From Arcobacteraceae bacterium (GTDB lineage: Bacteria > Campylobacterota > Campylobacteria > Campylobacterales > Arcobacteraceae), in the NCBI GenBank assembly GCA_021107755.1, contig JAIOSF010000024.1, positions 1-64,000 on the forward strand: DNA of 64,000 bases. The letters are read 5' to 3'. This document shows positions 1-7,257 of the stretch, piece after piece. The translations under genes and the position numbers were made by a program. The notes beneath the pieces were generated by a model. That model did not search any database. It was not told the DNA's origin and was given only the letters and a program-made list of their open reading frames with translations. How positions within the stretch are numbered: the first letter of the stretch is position 1; each line of letters opens with the position of its first letter.

Positions 1-83
1 GGGGACAGGTACAATTAAATTTACTACTATATTGTTTCCAATTTCTAGTTAAGAATATAAAAACTTAGGCAATAAAATACTTA

Positions 84-109
84 ATTATCACATCTTGACA
101 AACCGTACG
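84..109. repeat. Dispersed imperfect repeat, copy 1 (toxin-antitoxin promoter region)
   Basis: This 26-bp stretch covers the -35 region of the toxin-antitoxin promoter. It matches 22 of 26 positions with 3481-3506, and weaker similarity extends about 10 bp upstream. Whether this is a decayed copy of the promoter or a shared binding site cannot be told from the sequence. Confidence 0.5.
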
Positions 110-123
110 ATATTTAGTACAAT
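95..123 (+). promoter_or_regulatory. Sigma-70-type promoter of the toxin-antitoxin operon
   Basis: A perfect -35 box TTGACA (95-100) is followed after 17 bp by the -10 box TACAAT (118-123). The antitoxin ATG at 150 lies about 20 nt downstream of the expected transcription start. It is one of the best consensus promoters seen in the window. Confidence 0.8.
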
Positions 124-132
124 ATACTAAAT
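112..132. promoter_or_regulatory. Candidate antitoxin operator (inverted repeat over the -10 box)
   Basis: ATTTAGTA (112-119) and TACTAAAT (125-132) form a perfect 8-bp inverted repeat with a 5-bp spacer, lying directly over the -10 box and start site. Phd/YefM-type antitoxins, alone or with their toxin, repress their own operon by binding palindromes in this position. The assignment here is therefore an inference from family behaviour plus the palindrome. Confidence 0.6.
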
Positions 133-149
133 CAACCCAAAGGTTACCT

Positions 150-395
150 ATGACAAAAGTTATGTCAGTAAGTCAAGTTAGAGCAGATATTTATAATGTG
201 ATGGATGAAACAGCACAAACACATGAACCTGTACTTATAACAGGAAAAAGAAACAATGTAGTGATGCTTTCACAAGAAGATTGGAATGCTGTTCAAGAAA
301 CATTGTATCTGAACTCTATACCAAATATGATATCTTCAATACAAGAATCAATGAACGCAGATGATAGTGAATTTAGTGAAACTATCGAATGGTAG
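150..395 (+). CDS. Type II antitoxin, Phd/YefM family
   Basis: An 81-residue protein with the Phd/YefM fold signature: an N-terminal DNA-binding part beginning MSVSQVRADI, followed by the VLITGKRNNVVMLSQEDW block (about residues 28-46) in which these antitoxins dimerise. The C-terminal third is acidic and probably unstructured, as expected for the toxin-wrapping segment. It should neutralise the toxin encoded directly downstream and repress the shared promoter at 95-123. The toxin ATG lies 7 bp inside the end of this gene, so translation is probably coupled. The family call is confident; the exact subfamily name is not. Confidence 0.9.
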   Translation: MTKVMSVSQVRADIYNVMDETAQTHEPVLITGKRNNVVMLSQEDWNAVQETLYLNSIPNMISSIQESMNADDSEFSETIEW

Positions 396-658
396 AATAT
401 AAAATACTTTATAGTAAATTTGCATTAAAAGATGCAAAAAAACTATCAAGTGCAAATTTAGGTGTAAAAGCTAAAGAACTCATCGAAATAATCAAAAAAA
501 ATCCATTTCAAACTCCACCACCTTATGAGAAGCTAGTTGGAAATTTAAGTGGTTCATACTCAAGAAGAATAAATATTCAACATAGAATAGTTTATGAAGT
601 AAGAGAGATAGATAAAGTAGTACGAATCTCTAGAATGTGGTCACATTATGGGGAATAA
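389..658 (+). CDS. Txe/YoeB family addiction module toxin (ribosome-dependent mRNA endonuclease)
   Basis: An 89-residue RelE-superfamily toxin of the YoeB/Txe branch. The family's C-terminal signature is intact: YEKLVGNLSGSYSRRI, then HRIVYEV and the terminal RMWSHYGE. Likely catalytic residues are E47, R66, H86 and Y87 by comparison with YoeB (E46, R65, H83, Y84). YoeB-type toxins cut mRNA in the ribosomal A site. Since all expected catalytic residues are present, the toxin is probably active. It overlaps the antitoxin gene by 7 bp, and the pair forms a self-contained module at the left edge of the window. Confidence 0.92.
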   Translation: MVEYKILYSKFALKDAKKLSSANLGVKAKELIEIIKKNPFQTPPPYEKLVGNLSGSYSRRINIQHRIVYEVREIDKVVRISRMWSHYGE

Positions 659-847
659 AATAACAAATCAGAGGAGACGAACAAGCTAAAACTGCGAAAA
701 TATCGAGCTTATAATGTGTCAAGTTAGACATCTTAAAAACAGAATATATCTTGCTAGTGACGACTAAAATACTAGTGAAAAACTAATCAAATAAAACAAT
801 AAACTCAAATATTCACTCCTAAGAAAATCTTGGGAACCAGAGTAAGA

Positions 848-1354
848 TTATTTTTTAGATTTTTTCTTACTCTTTTTATCTTTTTTCTTTGAAACCTTAG
901 CGTCTTTTTTAGATTTTTTCTTTGCATCTTTTTTTGCAGTTTTAGTTTTAGAATCTTTTTTCTTAGAAGATTTTTTTTCTTTAGAAGATTTTGTTTTTTT
1001 ATCCTTTTTATCTTCTTTTTCTTTCTTCTTCTTTTTAGTTTTTATTATAATTTGAGGCATCTCCTCTTCTATTGGCTCTTCTTTGATTATGGTTTGAGTC
1101 TCTTCTATTGGTGTAATTTCTTTTTTTACTACTGTAAATTCAGCAGGGAAAAATGCCAAGCCTATTGATCTATATTTTGCAAGAACATACCTAACTTGTC
1201 CAAGACTCAAAGTTGAGCTTTGAGCAGCTTGAGCATGAGTATCACCTTCATCTATTAACAATAAAGCTTTTGCCCTTTTTGCATTAATAGAATCACCGAT
1301 TTTAACAATATTTTCACATACCGTTTTACCTTTTTGAGTAAGTAAATTTGACAT
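848..1354 (-). CDS. Helix-turn-helix protein with a long histone H1-like lysine-rich tail
   Basis: A 168-residue protein in two parts. Residues 1 to about 72 resemble a homeodomain-like/transposase-type helix-turn-helix: a helix around AKRAKALLLIDEG, then AAQSSTLSLGQVRYVLAKYR. Residues from about 100 to the end are almost pure lysine, serine, alanine and aspartate in a low-complexity tail, much like bacterial histone H1-like proteins. A short acidic linker rich in glutamate separates the halves. The likely role is sequence-tolerant DNA binding or nucleoid organisation, but this is inferred. The gene stands alone on the minus strand and transcription runs towards the toxin gene. The HTH half shows no transposase catalytic domain. 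Confidence 0.6.
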   Translation of the reverse strand: MSNLLTQKGKTVCENIVKIGDSINAKRAKALLLIDEGDTHAQAAQSSTLSLGQVRYVLAKYRSIGLAFFPAEFTVVKKEITPIEETQTIIKEEPIEEEMPQIIIKTKKKKKEKEDKKDKKTKSSKEKKSSKKKDSKTKTAKKDAKKKSKKDAKVSKKKDKKSKKKSKK

Positions 1355-1564
1355 AATCTTTCCTTCAAACAGTTATTTTTTTTGAAATGATTAGATAAAA
1401 CCCGTTGTTAAATCTATACATTATCAAGACATTGAAACTTTATTGAAAAATAAAAAAATATTACATATCCCTATATTTTATCTCCTAAACACTTAAAAAA
1501 AGAAATATTACTCAAAGGCTGATTTATATAAAATAATGTAAAATAAAATCAAAAAAAGAGTGAT

Positions 1565-2131
1565 ATGTTTGAGTCAGATGATTACTGGGAAGAAGAATTT
1601 ATAGAATATAATGATAAAAACTTGGACTCTATCTACTTTGATAACTGTACCTTTATAAAATGTAACTTTCTAAAAAGTAAGATTAGTAGTTGTAAATTTA
1701 CAGAGTGTACTTTTTTAGATTGTGATTTATCTCTAATTACTTTGAAAAACTCTATATTCAATGATGTTACATTTGAAAACTCAAAACTTTTAGGGATAAG
1801 TTGGAGTAGTTGTGATGAGCCTTTTGATGTGACATTTGATTCATCTAATATCTCACAAAACTCTTTTCATCGTTTAGATTTAAGACAGATGAAGTTTATT
1901 AACTGTCAGATAAAAGATACAGGTTTTGAAGAGTGCAATCTTGAACGGTCACTTTTTGATAACTGCAATTTAGAACAAACAGTTTTTATCAAAAATAATC
2001 TCAAAAAAGCAAATTTTGAAACCTCAAAAAACTATCTCATAGACCCTAATCAAAATGATATACAAAAAGCTCAATTTTCACTTCCTGAAGCGTTAAGTTT
2101 CTTAAGTTTACTTCCAATTCAATTAAAATAA
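1565..2131 (+). CDS. Pentapeptide-repeat protein (Qnr/McbG-like size and ending)
   Basis: A 188-residue protein built of A/C-(D/N)-(L/F)-x-x pentapeptide repeats such as CTFIKCNFLKSKISSCKF and CNLERSLFDNCNLEQTVF, predicting a right-handed quadrilateral beta-helix. There is no signal peptide, so it should be cytoplasmic. A short break follows after about 145 residues (IDPNQNDIQKAQF), then a terminal helix LPEALSFLSLLPI, an arrangement also seen in McbG, the microcin B17 immunity protein. Qnr, MfpA and McbG proteins protect DNA gyrase, but pentapeptide proteins in general are functionally diverse. Gyrase protection is only a suggestion here. Many cysteines occupy repeat positions. Confidence 0.75.
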   Translation: MFESDDYWEEEFIEYNDKNLDSIYFDNCTFIKCNFLKSKISSCKFTECTFLDCDLSLITLKNSIFNDVTFENSKLLGISWSSCDEPFDVTFDSSNISQNSFHRLDLRQMKFINCQIKDTGFEECNLERSLFDNCNLEQTVFIKNNLKKANFETSKNYLIDPNQNDIQKAQFSLPEALSFLSLLPIQLK

Positions 2132-2209
2132 AATTGTAAATAAAAATTTATACCCTTATATTGTAATTATTAAGCTATACTGTAACAATAATATAAAAAA
2201 GGAGATACA

Positions 2210-2311
2210 ATGGCAAAAGGGAAAGATGTACAAAAATCGGTAAAAACAGCACCTGCAAAATCAATGAAAGAGAAAAGAGCAGATAAAAAAGCAAAAAAAG
2301 CTTCTAAATAA
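2210..2311 (+). CDS. 33-residue lysine/alanine-rich small basic protein
   Basis: A short ORF missed by length cut-offs: it starts MAKGKDVQKSVKTAPAKSMK and ends KKAKKASK, with 13 lysines in 33 residues. A strong ribosome-binding site (AAAAAGGAGA) lies 5 bp before the ATG. A compact hairpin at 2314-2332 follows the stop directly, giving a complete single-gene unit with its own TATACTG/TAACAATA-type upstream AT box. Small basic proteins of this kind occur in many proteobacteria without a settled function; nucleic-acid or ribosome binding is plausible. Strong translation signals and a matching terminator argue that it is real. Confidence 0.7.
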   Translation: MAKGKDVQKSVKTAPAKSMKEKRADKKAKKASK

Positions 2312-2313
2312 TT

Positions 2314-2332
2314 AAATCTCCTTTGGAGATTT
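2314..2332 (+). terminator. Hairpin after the 33-residue basic protein gene
   Basis: AAATCTCC (2314-2321) and GGAGATTT (2325-2332) form a perfect 8-bp stem with a 3-nt loop two bases after the stop codon. The T run after the stem is short, so termination efficiency is uncertain. Confidence 0.55.
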
Positions 2333-2419
2333 TCTAGAAATATTACATAAACTATCAAATTTTTTCTTAAGTAATATTGTTATAGCCTTTTAATAGTATA
2401 TAAGAGAAAGGATAAACCT

Positions 2420-3451
2420 ATGATAATTGAAAACTCTAATGTTCTTATGCAATCAAAAGTTGAATCTCAAGAGATGCACTACTCTTCAAGTGAAGTGGTT
2501 GAGATGAAATATGACTTTCTCTCAATAGTTGAAGAAAATGGATATAAAGCTAAAGTAGCTACAGAACAACTTCTAAGCACTGATTTTAGATCCCATAAAT
2601 CAAAAGTTCACAAAACAATCTACAATTACGAAAATCAAATGTGTTCTAAAGAGCAAATGAATAAGCAAATTATCGAAAATATTATCAATAGGTTTTTTAA
2701 TAGTGATAAAGATATTTTTAAATATCCACAAAAAGATGTGAACAATGAACAAAATCTCAAAAACACTTCTATAACAATAGAAGCAAAAGAGGAATACTAT
2801 AAAAAACAAACTGTAGACTTCTCTACCTCTTTAAAGATAGAAACACCAAATAAAAACTATAGTATGAATCTAGAAGTTGCTTTTTCAAAAGAACTTTATG
2901 AGGCACATAGTATGGAATTGCAATTTGGAAATCCAAACCTAAAAGATCCTTTGGTTATTAACTATGGTGAAGATAGTAATCCTTTTGAAAATCTCTCAAC
3001 TCTACGGTTTGAATTTGATTTGAATAATGATGGAGAAAATGAGCTTATCCCACTTTTGAAAAAAGGTTCGGGTTTTTTAAGTCTTGATAAAAACAACAAT
3101 GGAAAAATAGACAATGGTCATGAACTTTTTGGACCTAAAACAGATGAGGGATTTCAAGAGTTAGCACAATATGATTATGACAACAATAACTGGATAGATG
3201 AAAATGATGCAATATTTAACAAACTAAAAGTTTGGCAAATCAATGAAGATGGAGACAACAATCTTGTATCTCTTTTAGATTTGAATATTGGTGCTATATA
3301 CCTAGGCAGTGTAGAAAGTGGCTTTGAGTATCAAAAGAAAATAGATAAAGTAGATGCGGTACAAAGAAGCAATGGAATTTATGTGAAAAATGATGGTTCA
3401 GGTATTCGTATGATAAACGCACTCGATATAGCTTTAGAAACAGCCGTTTAA
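2420..3451 (+). CDS. EF-hand/VCBS-like calcium-binding protein
   Basis: A 343-residue protein. Residues 1 to about 185 are not recognised. From about residue 195 it carries a block common in large calcium-binding and RTX-associated proteins: DLNNDGENEL, DKNNNGKIDNGHELFG and DYDNNNWIDENDAIF are DxDxDG-type loops, followed by KLKVWQINEDGDN. These loops predict Ca2+ binding. No signal peptide or transmembrane segment is visible, so either the protein is cytoplasmic or it leaves by a non-Sec route such as type I secretion. The start at 2420 has an upstream AGAAAGGA ribosome-binding site. It stands alone between the small basic protein and the acyltransferase. Confidence 0.65.
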   Translation: MIIENSNVLMQSKVESQEMHYSSSEVVEMKYDFLSIVEENGYKAKVATEQLLSTDFRSHKSKVHKTIYNYENQMCSKEQMNKQIIENIINRFFNSDKDIFKYPQKDVNNEQNLKNTSITIEAKEEYYKKQTVDFSTSLKIETPNKNYSMNLEVAFSKELYEAHSMELQFGNPNLKDPLVINYGEDSNPFENLSTLRFEFDLNNDGENELIPLLKKGSGFLSLDKNNNGKIDNGHELFGPKTDEGFQELAQYDYDNNNWIDENDAIFNKLKVWQINEDGDNNLVSLLDLNIGAIYLGSVESGFEYQKKIDKVDAVQRSNGIYVKNDGSGIRMINALDIALETAV

Positions 3452-3480
3452 AATTTAAAACTCAAGTAATAGAATATTTC

Positions 3481-3506
3481 ATTATCACCTCTTGGTAAAC
3501 TGTACG
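3481..3506. repeat. Dispersed imperfect repeat, copy 2 (upstream of the acyltransferase)
   Basis: Matches the toxin-antitoxin promoter region at 84-109 in 22 of 26 positions, in the same orientation. It lies 30 bp after the EF-hand-like gene. The -35 of copy 1 (TTGACA) reads TTGGTA here and no matching -10 follows at the right distance, so this copy is probably not a working promoter. Confidence 0.5.
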
Positions 3507-3573
3507 CTTTTAATATAAAGAACAATACTGTAATCTTTTCTTAAAAAATAATACTTTTTATTTTATTTTATGC

Positions 3574-3579
3574 TATAAT
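3574..3579 (+). promoter_or_regulatory. Candidate -10 box for the leader ORF/acyltransferase unit
   Basis: TATAAT in the context TGCTATAATTTTTT lies about 65 nt before the leader ORF. No convincing -35 hexamer is present, which is common for the major sigma factor of Campylobacterota. Confidence 0.4.
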
Positions 3580-3644
3580 TTTTTAGAAATAGTTATAATA
3601 AATATTATTTTTATTAATCACTATACAATTTAGAGGGGGATTTT

Positions 3645-3713
3645 ATGATGAAAAAAGACGAATTTAGTTCTATAAAAAGAATATATTATAGTAGTGAAAG
3701 TGAGTTACTATGA
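3645..3713 (+). CDS. 22-codon leader ORF overlapping the acyltransferase start
   Basis: A short reading frame (MMKKDEFSSIKRIYYSSESE plus LL) has the best ribosome-binding site of this unit (GAGGGGGA, 5 bp before the ATG). It ends in TGA overlapping the next gene's ATG as ATGA. The acyltransferase gene itself has only a weak ribosome-binding site, so ribosomes finishing this frame probably re-initiate there. It may be a translational-coupling leader rather than a functional peptide. No attenuator hairpin was found. Confidence 0.4.
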   Translation: MMKKDEFSSIKRIYYSSESELL

Positions 3714-4348
3714 GATACCATTTTCTTAATGTCACAAATGAAGAGATTTTAGACAAAGTTCACCGTTTTAGATATAAGGTGATGCATGAAGAGTTAGGTT
3801 GGATTCAATCTAACCCAAATGGTAAAGAGAGAGATAGCTATGATGACTACTGTGATCAATTTGCAATTTTGAATTATGAAGGAGAGGTCTGTGCTACTGT
3901 ACGGTTAATCCACCACTCACCAATAGGATATCCCACAGAAAGATTTTTGGATTTAGAACAGTCCAAATATCAGTTTAATAGAGACAAACTTGCTGAAATG
4001 TCTAGAATTTTTATCGATCCCAAACACCGAAATATGAGAGAAACAAAAATTTTCCTTATCTCTTTAGCAAAAAGTCTTGTTTATGAAAAGATGAAAGAGC
4101 ACGGTATTGAATATTGCTACGGGATGATGGAACAAAAATTTATAAAGCTTGTCAATATGTTTAAAATTCCCTATCAACCTATTGGTGAACTGCAACAAGA
4201 CTATGATAAATTTAAATATCCAAGTATGATGCTTGTAAAAGAACTTGAAAAACTAAATCCACAACTTGAAAAATACTGGAAAAAATATAAAAAAGTTTCT
4301 CTCTTTCACCTTGACACAAAGATTAAGCCAGAGCAAGTTATTATATAA
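3710..4348 (+). CDS. LuxI/FeeM-superfamily N-acyltransferase (putative acyl-amino-acid or acyl-lactone synthase)
   Basis: A 212-residue protein with the GNAT-like fold of autoinducer synthases and N-acyl amino acid synthases. Residues equivalent to the conserved LuxI set can be read off: R21, W31, D46, D49, R65, F79, E96 and R99, the last two in the EMSR motif that matches the LuxI E101/R104 pair. Members of this superfamily move an acyl chain from acyl-ACP or acyl-CoA to an amine. The product here is unknown and could be an N-acyl amino acid instead of a homoserine lactone. No LuxR-type receptor is visible nearby. Translation is probably coupled to the short frame at 3645. A TonB receptor/c-di-GMP operon follows after 151 bp. 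Confidence 0.7.
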   Translation: MRYHFLNVTNEEILDKVHRFRYKVMHEELGWIQSNPNGKERDSYDDYCDQFAILNYEGEVCATVRLIHHSPIGYPTERFLDLEQSKYQFNRDKLAEMSRIFIDPKHRNMRETKIFLISLAKSLVYEKMKEHGIEYCYGMMEQKFIKLVNMFKIPYQPIGELQQDYDKFKYPSMMLVKELEKLNPQLEKYWKKYKKVSLFHLDTKIKPEQVII

Positions 4349-4499
4349 CTATGTGATTTTTTTGAAATAGTAGTATTCATCAGCTCTATTTTGAATCAAA
4401 AATTAAAAATTTTGCATAAATAATAATAATTCAAGTAATAAAACAGTTTTTCTATGATAAAATAATTCTAATAAGTAAATATAATTGTAGGAGAAAAGT

Positions 4500-6617
4500 G
4501 TGAATCGTAATTTATTTAGAAATACTTTAATTGCTAGTACACTTTCGCTCATTAACTTTACGAGCTTAAATGCTCAAAATAATGATATATTAAGTTCCAT
4601 TTCTAACGATATGAATCGATTTAATACGGTTGCTACAATTACAAAACAAAATGAACATTATCAACCATATATTATCTCTGTATTTCAAGGTAAAGATTTA
4701 GAAAAACTTGGTATCTTAAATCTAAAAGAAGCACTCCAACTTGTCCCTGGGGTAGATATGGCTACAGATAATGTAAATATTCAAACTCCAATTTTTAGAG
4801 GTTCAAACTCCCTAGGATATGGACAATCAAAACTTTTCATTGATGATGTGTTAGTAAATAATCTCTTTTTTGATTCATACTCTGAATATCTAGGAATGCC
4901 AATTGAGATGATCAAAAGAATTGAAGTAGTAAGAGGTCCAGGAAGTAAAACTAACGGAGTAAATGCTTATGCTGGATCGATTAAAATCATCACCTATGCT
5001 GAAGATTTTAAAGATTTTGAGTCTAATGATAAGCTTGTTTTTAAATATGGTTCAAATAAATATAGAATGGGTGGTTTTATCAAAAAGTTTAAAACTGAAA
5101 ACCTTGATGCAACTATAGATTTCTATTATCAAAAGGATGATAAAAAACTTTATGCAGGTCCAGATGGGTACGCAACTGGTTCTATGAGTAGCGTCCCTCT
5201 TGGATATGACAATACAGCTCTCTCTCAAACAGGTGATGCACCAGTATGGAATGAAGATTATTCATTAGGACTTAACCTTAAATATAAAGACTTCTCTGTT
5301 AAAGGGCGTTACCTTGATCATACACAAGGGAGTGCTTATGGTATCAACCGTTCATTACCTCAAGATGATGATAGAGTAAAAATACCAAACTATTATCTTG
5401 AACTTGGGTATAATAAAGATATTGGTAATTTTGATGTTGAGATAAAAGCTGGAGTTAAATATGATGCATTTGACTCAAAAGCGAAACTAGCTCCAAATGG
5501 TCTTGTATATTTGGATGCGTATCAATATAGTATAGATGGCACTATTAATACAGTTAATTTCCCTGATGGAATCTATGGAGAGCATCTAGCAAAACAAAGA
5601 ACACTTTACCAATCTTCTTATCTTACCTATAATGGATTGGATCAACATCTTATCACTGCGGGTTATAGACTACTTAAAGAGGAAACCATAGAGATGACCT
5701 CTAAATTATCAAACTGGACAACAGGTGATGTAGCACTTGTTGATTATACAGAAACCTATCCATTTTTTGATAAAAATGCAAAACGATATACTCAGATATT
5801 CTCTTTACAAGATCAGTTTCAATATAGTGATAAGCTTCACTTTATGTATGGATTTAATTATGAAAAAACATCTTATGAAAATGCTGGAGTTGAACCTAGA
5901 GTATCGATGGTATATCAACAAAACTTAAGCAATATATTTAAAGCAAGCTACTCACGAGCACATAGAAATCCTTCGTGGCAAGAGATGTTTACAATGAACA
6001 ATAGGGAAAGACGAGGTAGTACTGATTTAGAACCAGAAATTGTAGATGCCTTTGAACTTGCGTATATTAAGAAGTTTTCAAGTAACACATATTTACAATC
6101 AAACCTTTTTTATCTAATGAATAAAGATCAAATATATAATTCAAATGGAGATACTGTATATGGAAATCTCTTAGATACAGATATATATGGTGCAGAATTT
6201 GAATATTCTGGACATATTACAGCTGTAGATAAATTGTATTTAAACTATACTTACCTAACAGGAAAATCAAAAATAAAAGATACAGGAGATACTACAAATC
6301 TTACAAATGCTGCACATCATCTAGCTAAAGGATATTATATCTATAAGCTTACTAATGATATATCCCTTAGCGGTATTGTAAAATATGTGAGTTCTAAAAA
6401 AAGGTTTCAAGAAGACAATCGTGGAAAAGTACCGTCGTATACTACCTTAGATACTACATTGAACTATAAAAACCGTAAAGATAACTACGATGTAACGATT
6501 GGTATAAAAAATATTTTTGATGAAGATGTATCTTATCCATCTCCACCAGATGACTATGTAGAAGATTATGTCCAAGAGGGCAGAACCTTTTTTGTAACTT
6601 TAAGAAAGGAGTTTTAG
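4500..6617 (+). CDS. TonB-dependent outer-membrane receptor
   Basis: A 705-residue receptor with a signal peptide (about residues 1-25, ending SLNAQ), a plug domain (about 45-165, with LKEALQLVPGVDM and IKRIEVVRGPGS) and a 22-strand-type barrel ending in terminal phenylalanine (FVTLRKEF). It starts with GTG behind GTAGGAGAAAA. Receptors of this type import siderophores, haem, cobalamin or other large ligands using TonB energy; the ligand here cannot be read from sequence. The canonical N-terminal TonB box is not obvious. The next two genes follow without a gap (1 bp and 22 bp), suggesting the receptor feeds a periplasmic sensor and a c-di-GMP enzyme. Confidence 0.9.
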   Translation: MNRNLFRNTLIASTLSLINFTSLNAQNNDILSSISNDMNRFNTVATITKQNEHYQPYIISVFQGKDLEKLGILNLKEALQLVPGVDMATDNVNIQTPIFRGSNSLGYGQSKLFIDDVLVNNLFFDSYSEYLGMPIEMIKRIEVVRGPGSKTNGVNAYAGSIKIITYAEDFKDFESNDKLVFKYGSNKYRMGGFIKKFKTENLDATIDFYYQKDDKKLYAGPDGYATGSMSSVPLGYDNTALSQTGDAPVWNEDYSLGLNLKYKDFSVKGRYLDHTQGSAYGINRSLPQDDDRVKIPNYYLELGYNKDIGNFDVEIKAGVKYDAFDSKAKLAPNGLVYLDAYQYSIDGTINTVNFPDGIYGEHLAKQRTLYQSSYLTYNGLDQHLITAGYRLLKEETIEMTSKLSNWTTGDVALVDYTETYPFFDKNAKRYTQIFSLQDQFQYSDKLHFMYGFNYEKTSYENAGVEPRVSMVYQQNLSNIFKASYSRAHRNPSWQEMFTMNNRERRGSTDLEPEIVDAFELAYIKKFSSNTYLQSNLFYLMNKDQIYNSNGDTVYGNLLDTDIYGAEFEYSGHITAVDKLYLNYTYLTGKSKIKDTGDTTNLTNAAHHLAKGYYIYKLTNDISLSGIVKYVSSKKRFQEDNRGKVPSYTTLDTTLNYKNRKDNYDVTIGIKNIFDEDVSYPSPPDDYVEDYVQEGRTFFVTLRKEF

Positions 6618-7235
6618 ATGAAAAAAATACTTTTTCTTTATTTAACGCTTCTTAACATAGCTTTTGGATATAACTATGACGACTTAGTACTTAAAGCACA
6701 AGCTTCTATTTTCCCTAAAATTATCCTTTTAGATAAAAAAATAGAAGATAAACTTATTGATGGAAAAATAGTTTATACTATTGTTTATGATAAAACAGAC
6801 TATGATACTGCTCTATCTATTGAAAAGTTTATAAATAAAAACTTTAAAGGGCAATTAGATAGATATAATTATGAAATAAACTTAGTTGATTTTACAAACT
6901 TTTCGATACAAACAGAAGCTTCAGCAATTTATGTACTTAATTTAACAGAACATATTGAAAATATTGCTGCAATAGCTAGAGAAAAAGGGATTATCTCCTT
7001 TTCATATGATATAAATAATCTCAAAAAAGGATTGATGTTCTCTTTAGTTATTGAAAAATCGACTGTTTTATATCTTGAAAAAGAAAATTTATATACAAAA
7101 AAAATAGATTTTGTAGATGCTCTACTCCAAATGGTTCGATTTGTTGAGAAAGATTATGCAAATCAAGAAAATATACTATATAATAAATTAAATACAAAAA
7201 ACTTGTATGCTGATTTATTGTATATTCACAAATAA
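6618..7235 (+). CDS. YfiR-like periplasmic protein (DUF4154-type)
   Basis: A 205-residue exported protein with a short signal peptide (residues 1-17, ending IAFG). The sequence resembles the YfiR/DUF4154 pattern: a QASIFPKIILLDKKI start, a Rossmann-like middle, and the block IAREKGIISFSYDINNLKKG, which parallels the family's GMI-x-F-x(n)-INxxAA stretch. YfiR proteins sit in the periplasm and restrain the membrane diguanylate cyclase YfiN. Its ATG follows the receptor's stop codon immediately, with AAAGGAG inside the receptor's last codons, and the GGDEF/EAL gene starts 22 bp later. It lacks the cysteine pairs of Pseudomonas YfiR, so redox control is unlikely. The family assignment is by pattern and moderate in strength. 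Confidence 0.65.
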   Translation: MKKILFLYLTLLNIAFGYNYDDLVLKAQASIFPKIILLDKKIEDKLIDGKIVYTIVYDKTDYDTALSIEKFINKNFKGQLDRYNYEINLVDFTNFSIQTEASAIYVLNLTEHIENIAAIAREKGIISFSYDINNLKKGLMFSLVIEKSTVLYLEKENLYTKKIDFVDALLQMVRFVEKDYANQENILYNKLNTKNLYADLLYIHK

Positions 7236-7257
7236 TAGTTTAAAGTAAAGTTTAGGA

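Noticed and set aside
3710-4348. Complete LuxI/LuxR quorum-sensing circuit
   Set aside because: The synthase fits the residue pattern, but no LuxR-type regulator occurs in the window. The product class is open.
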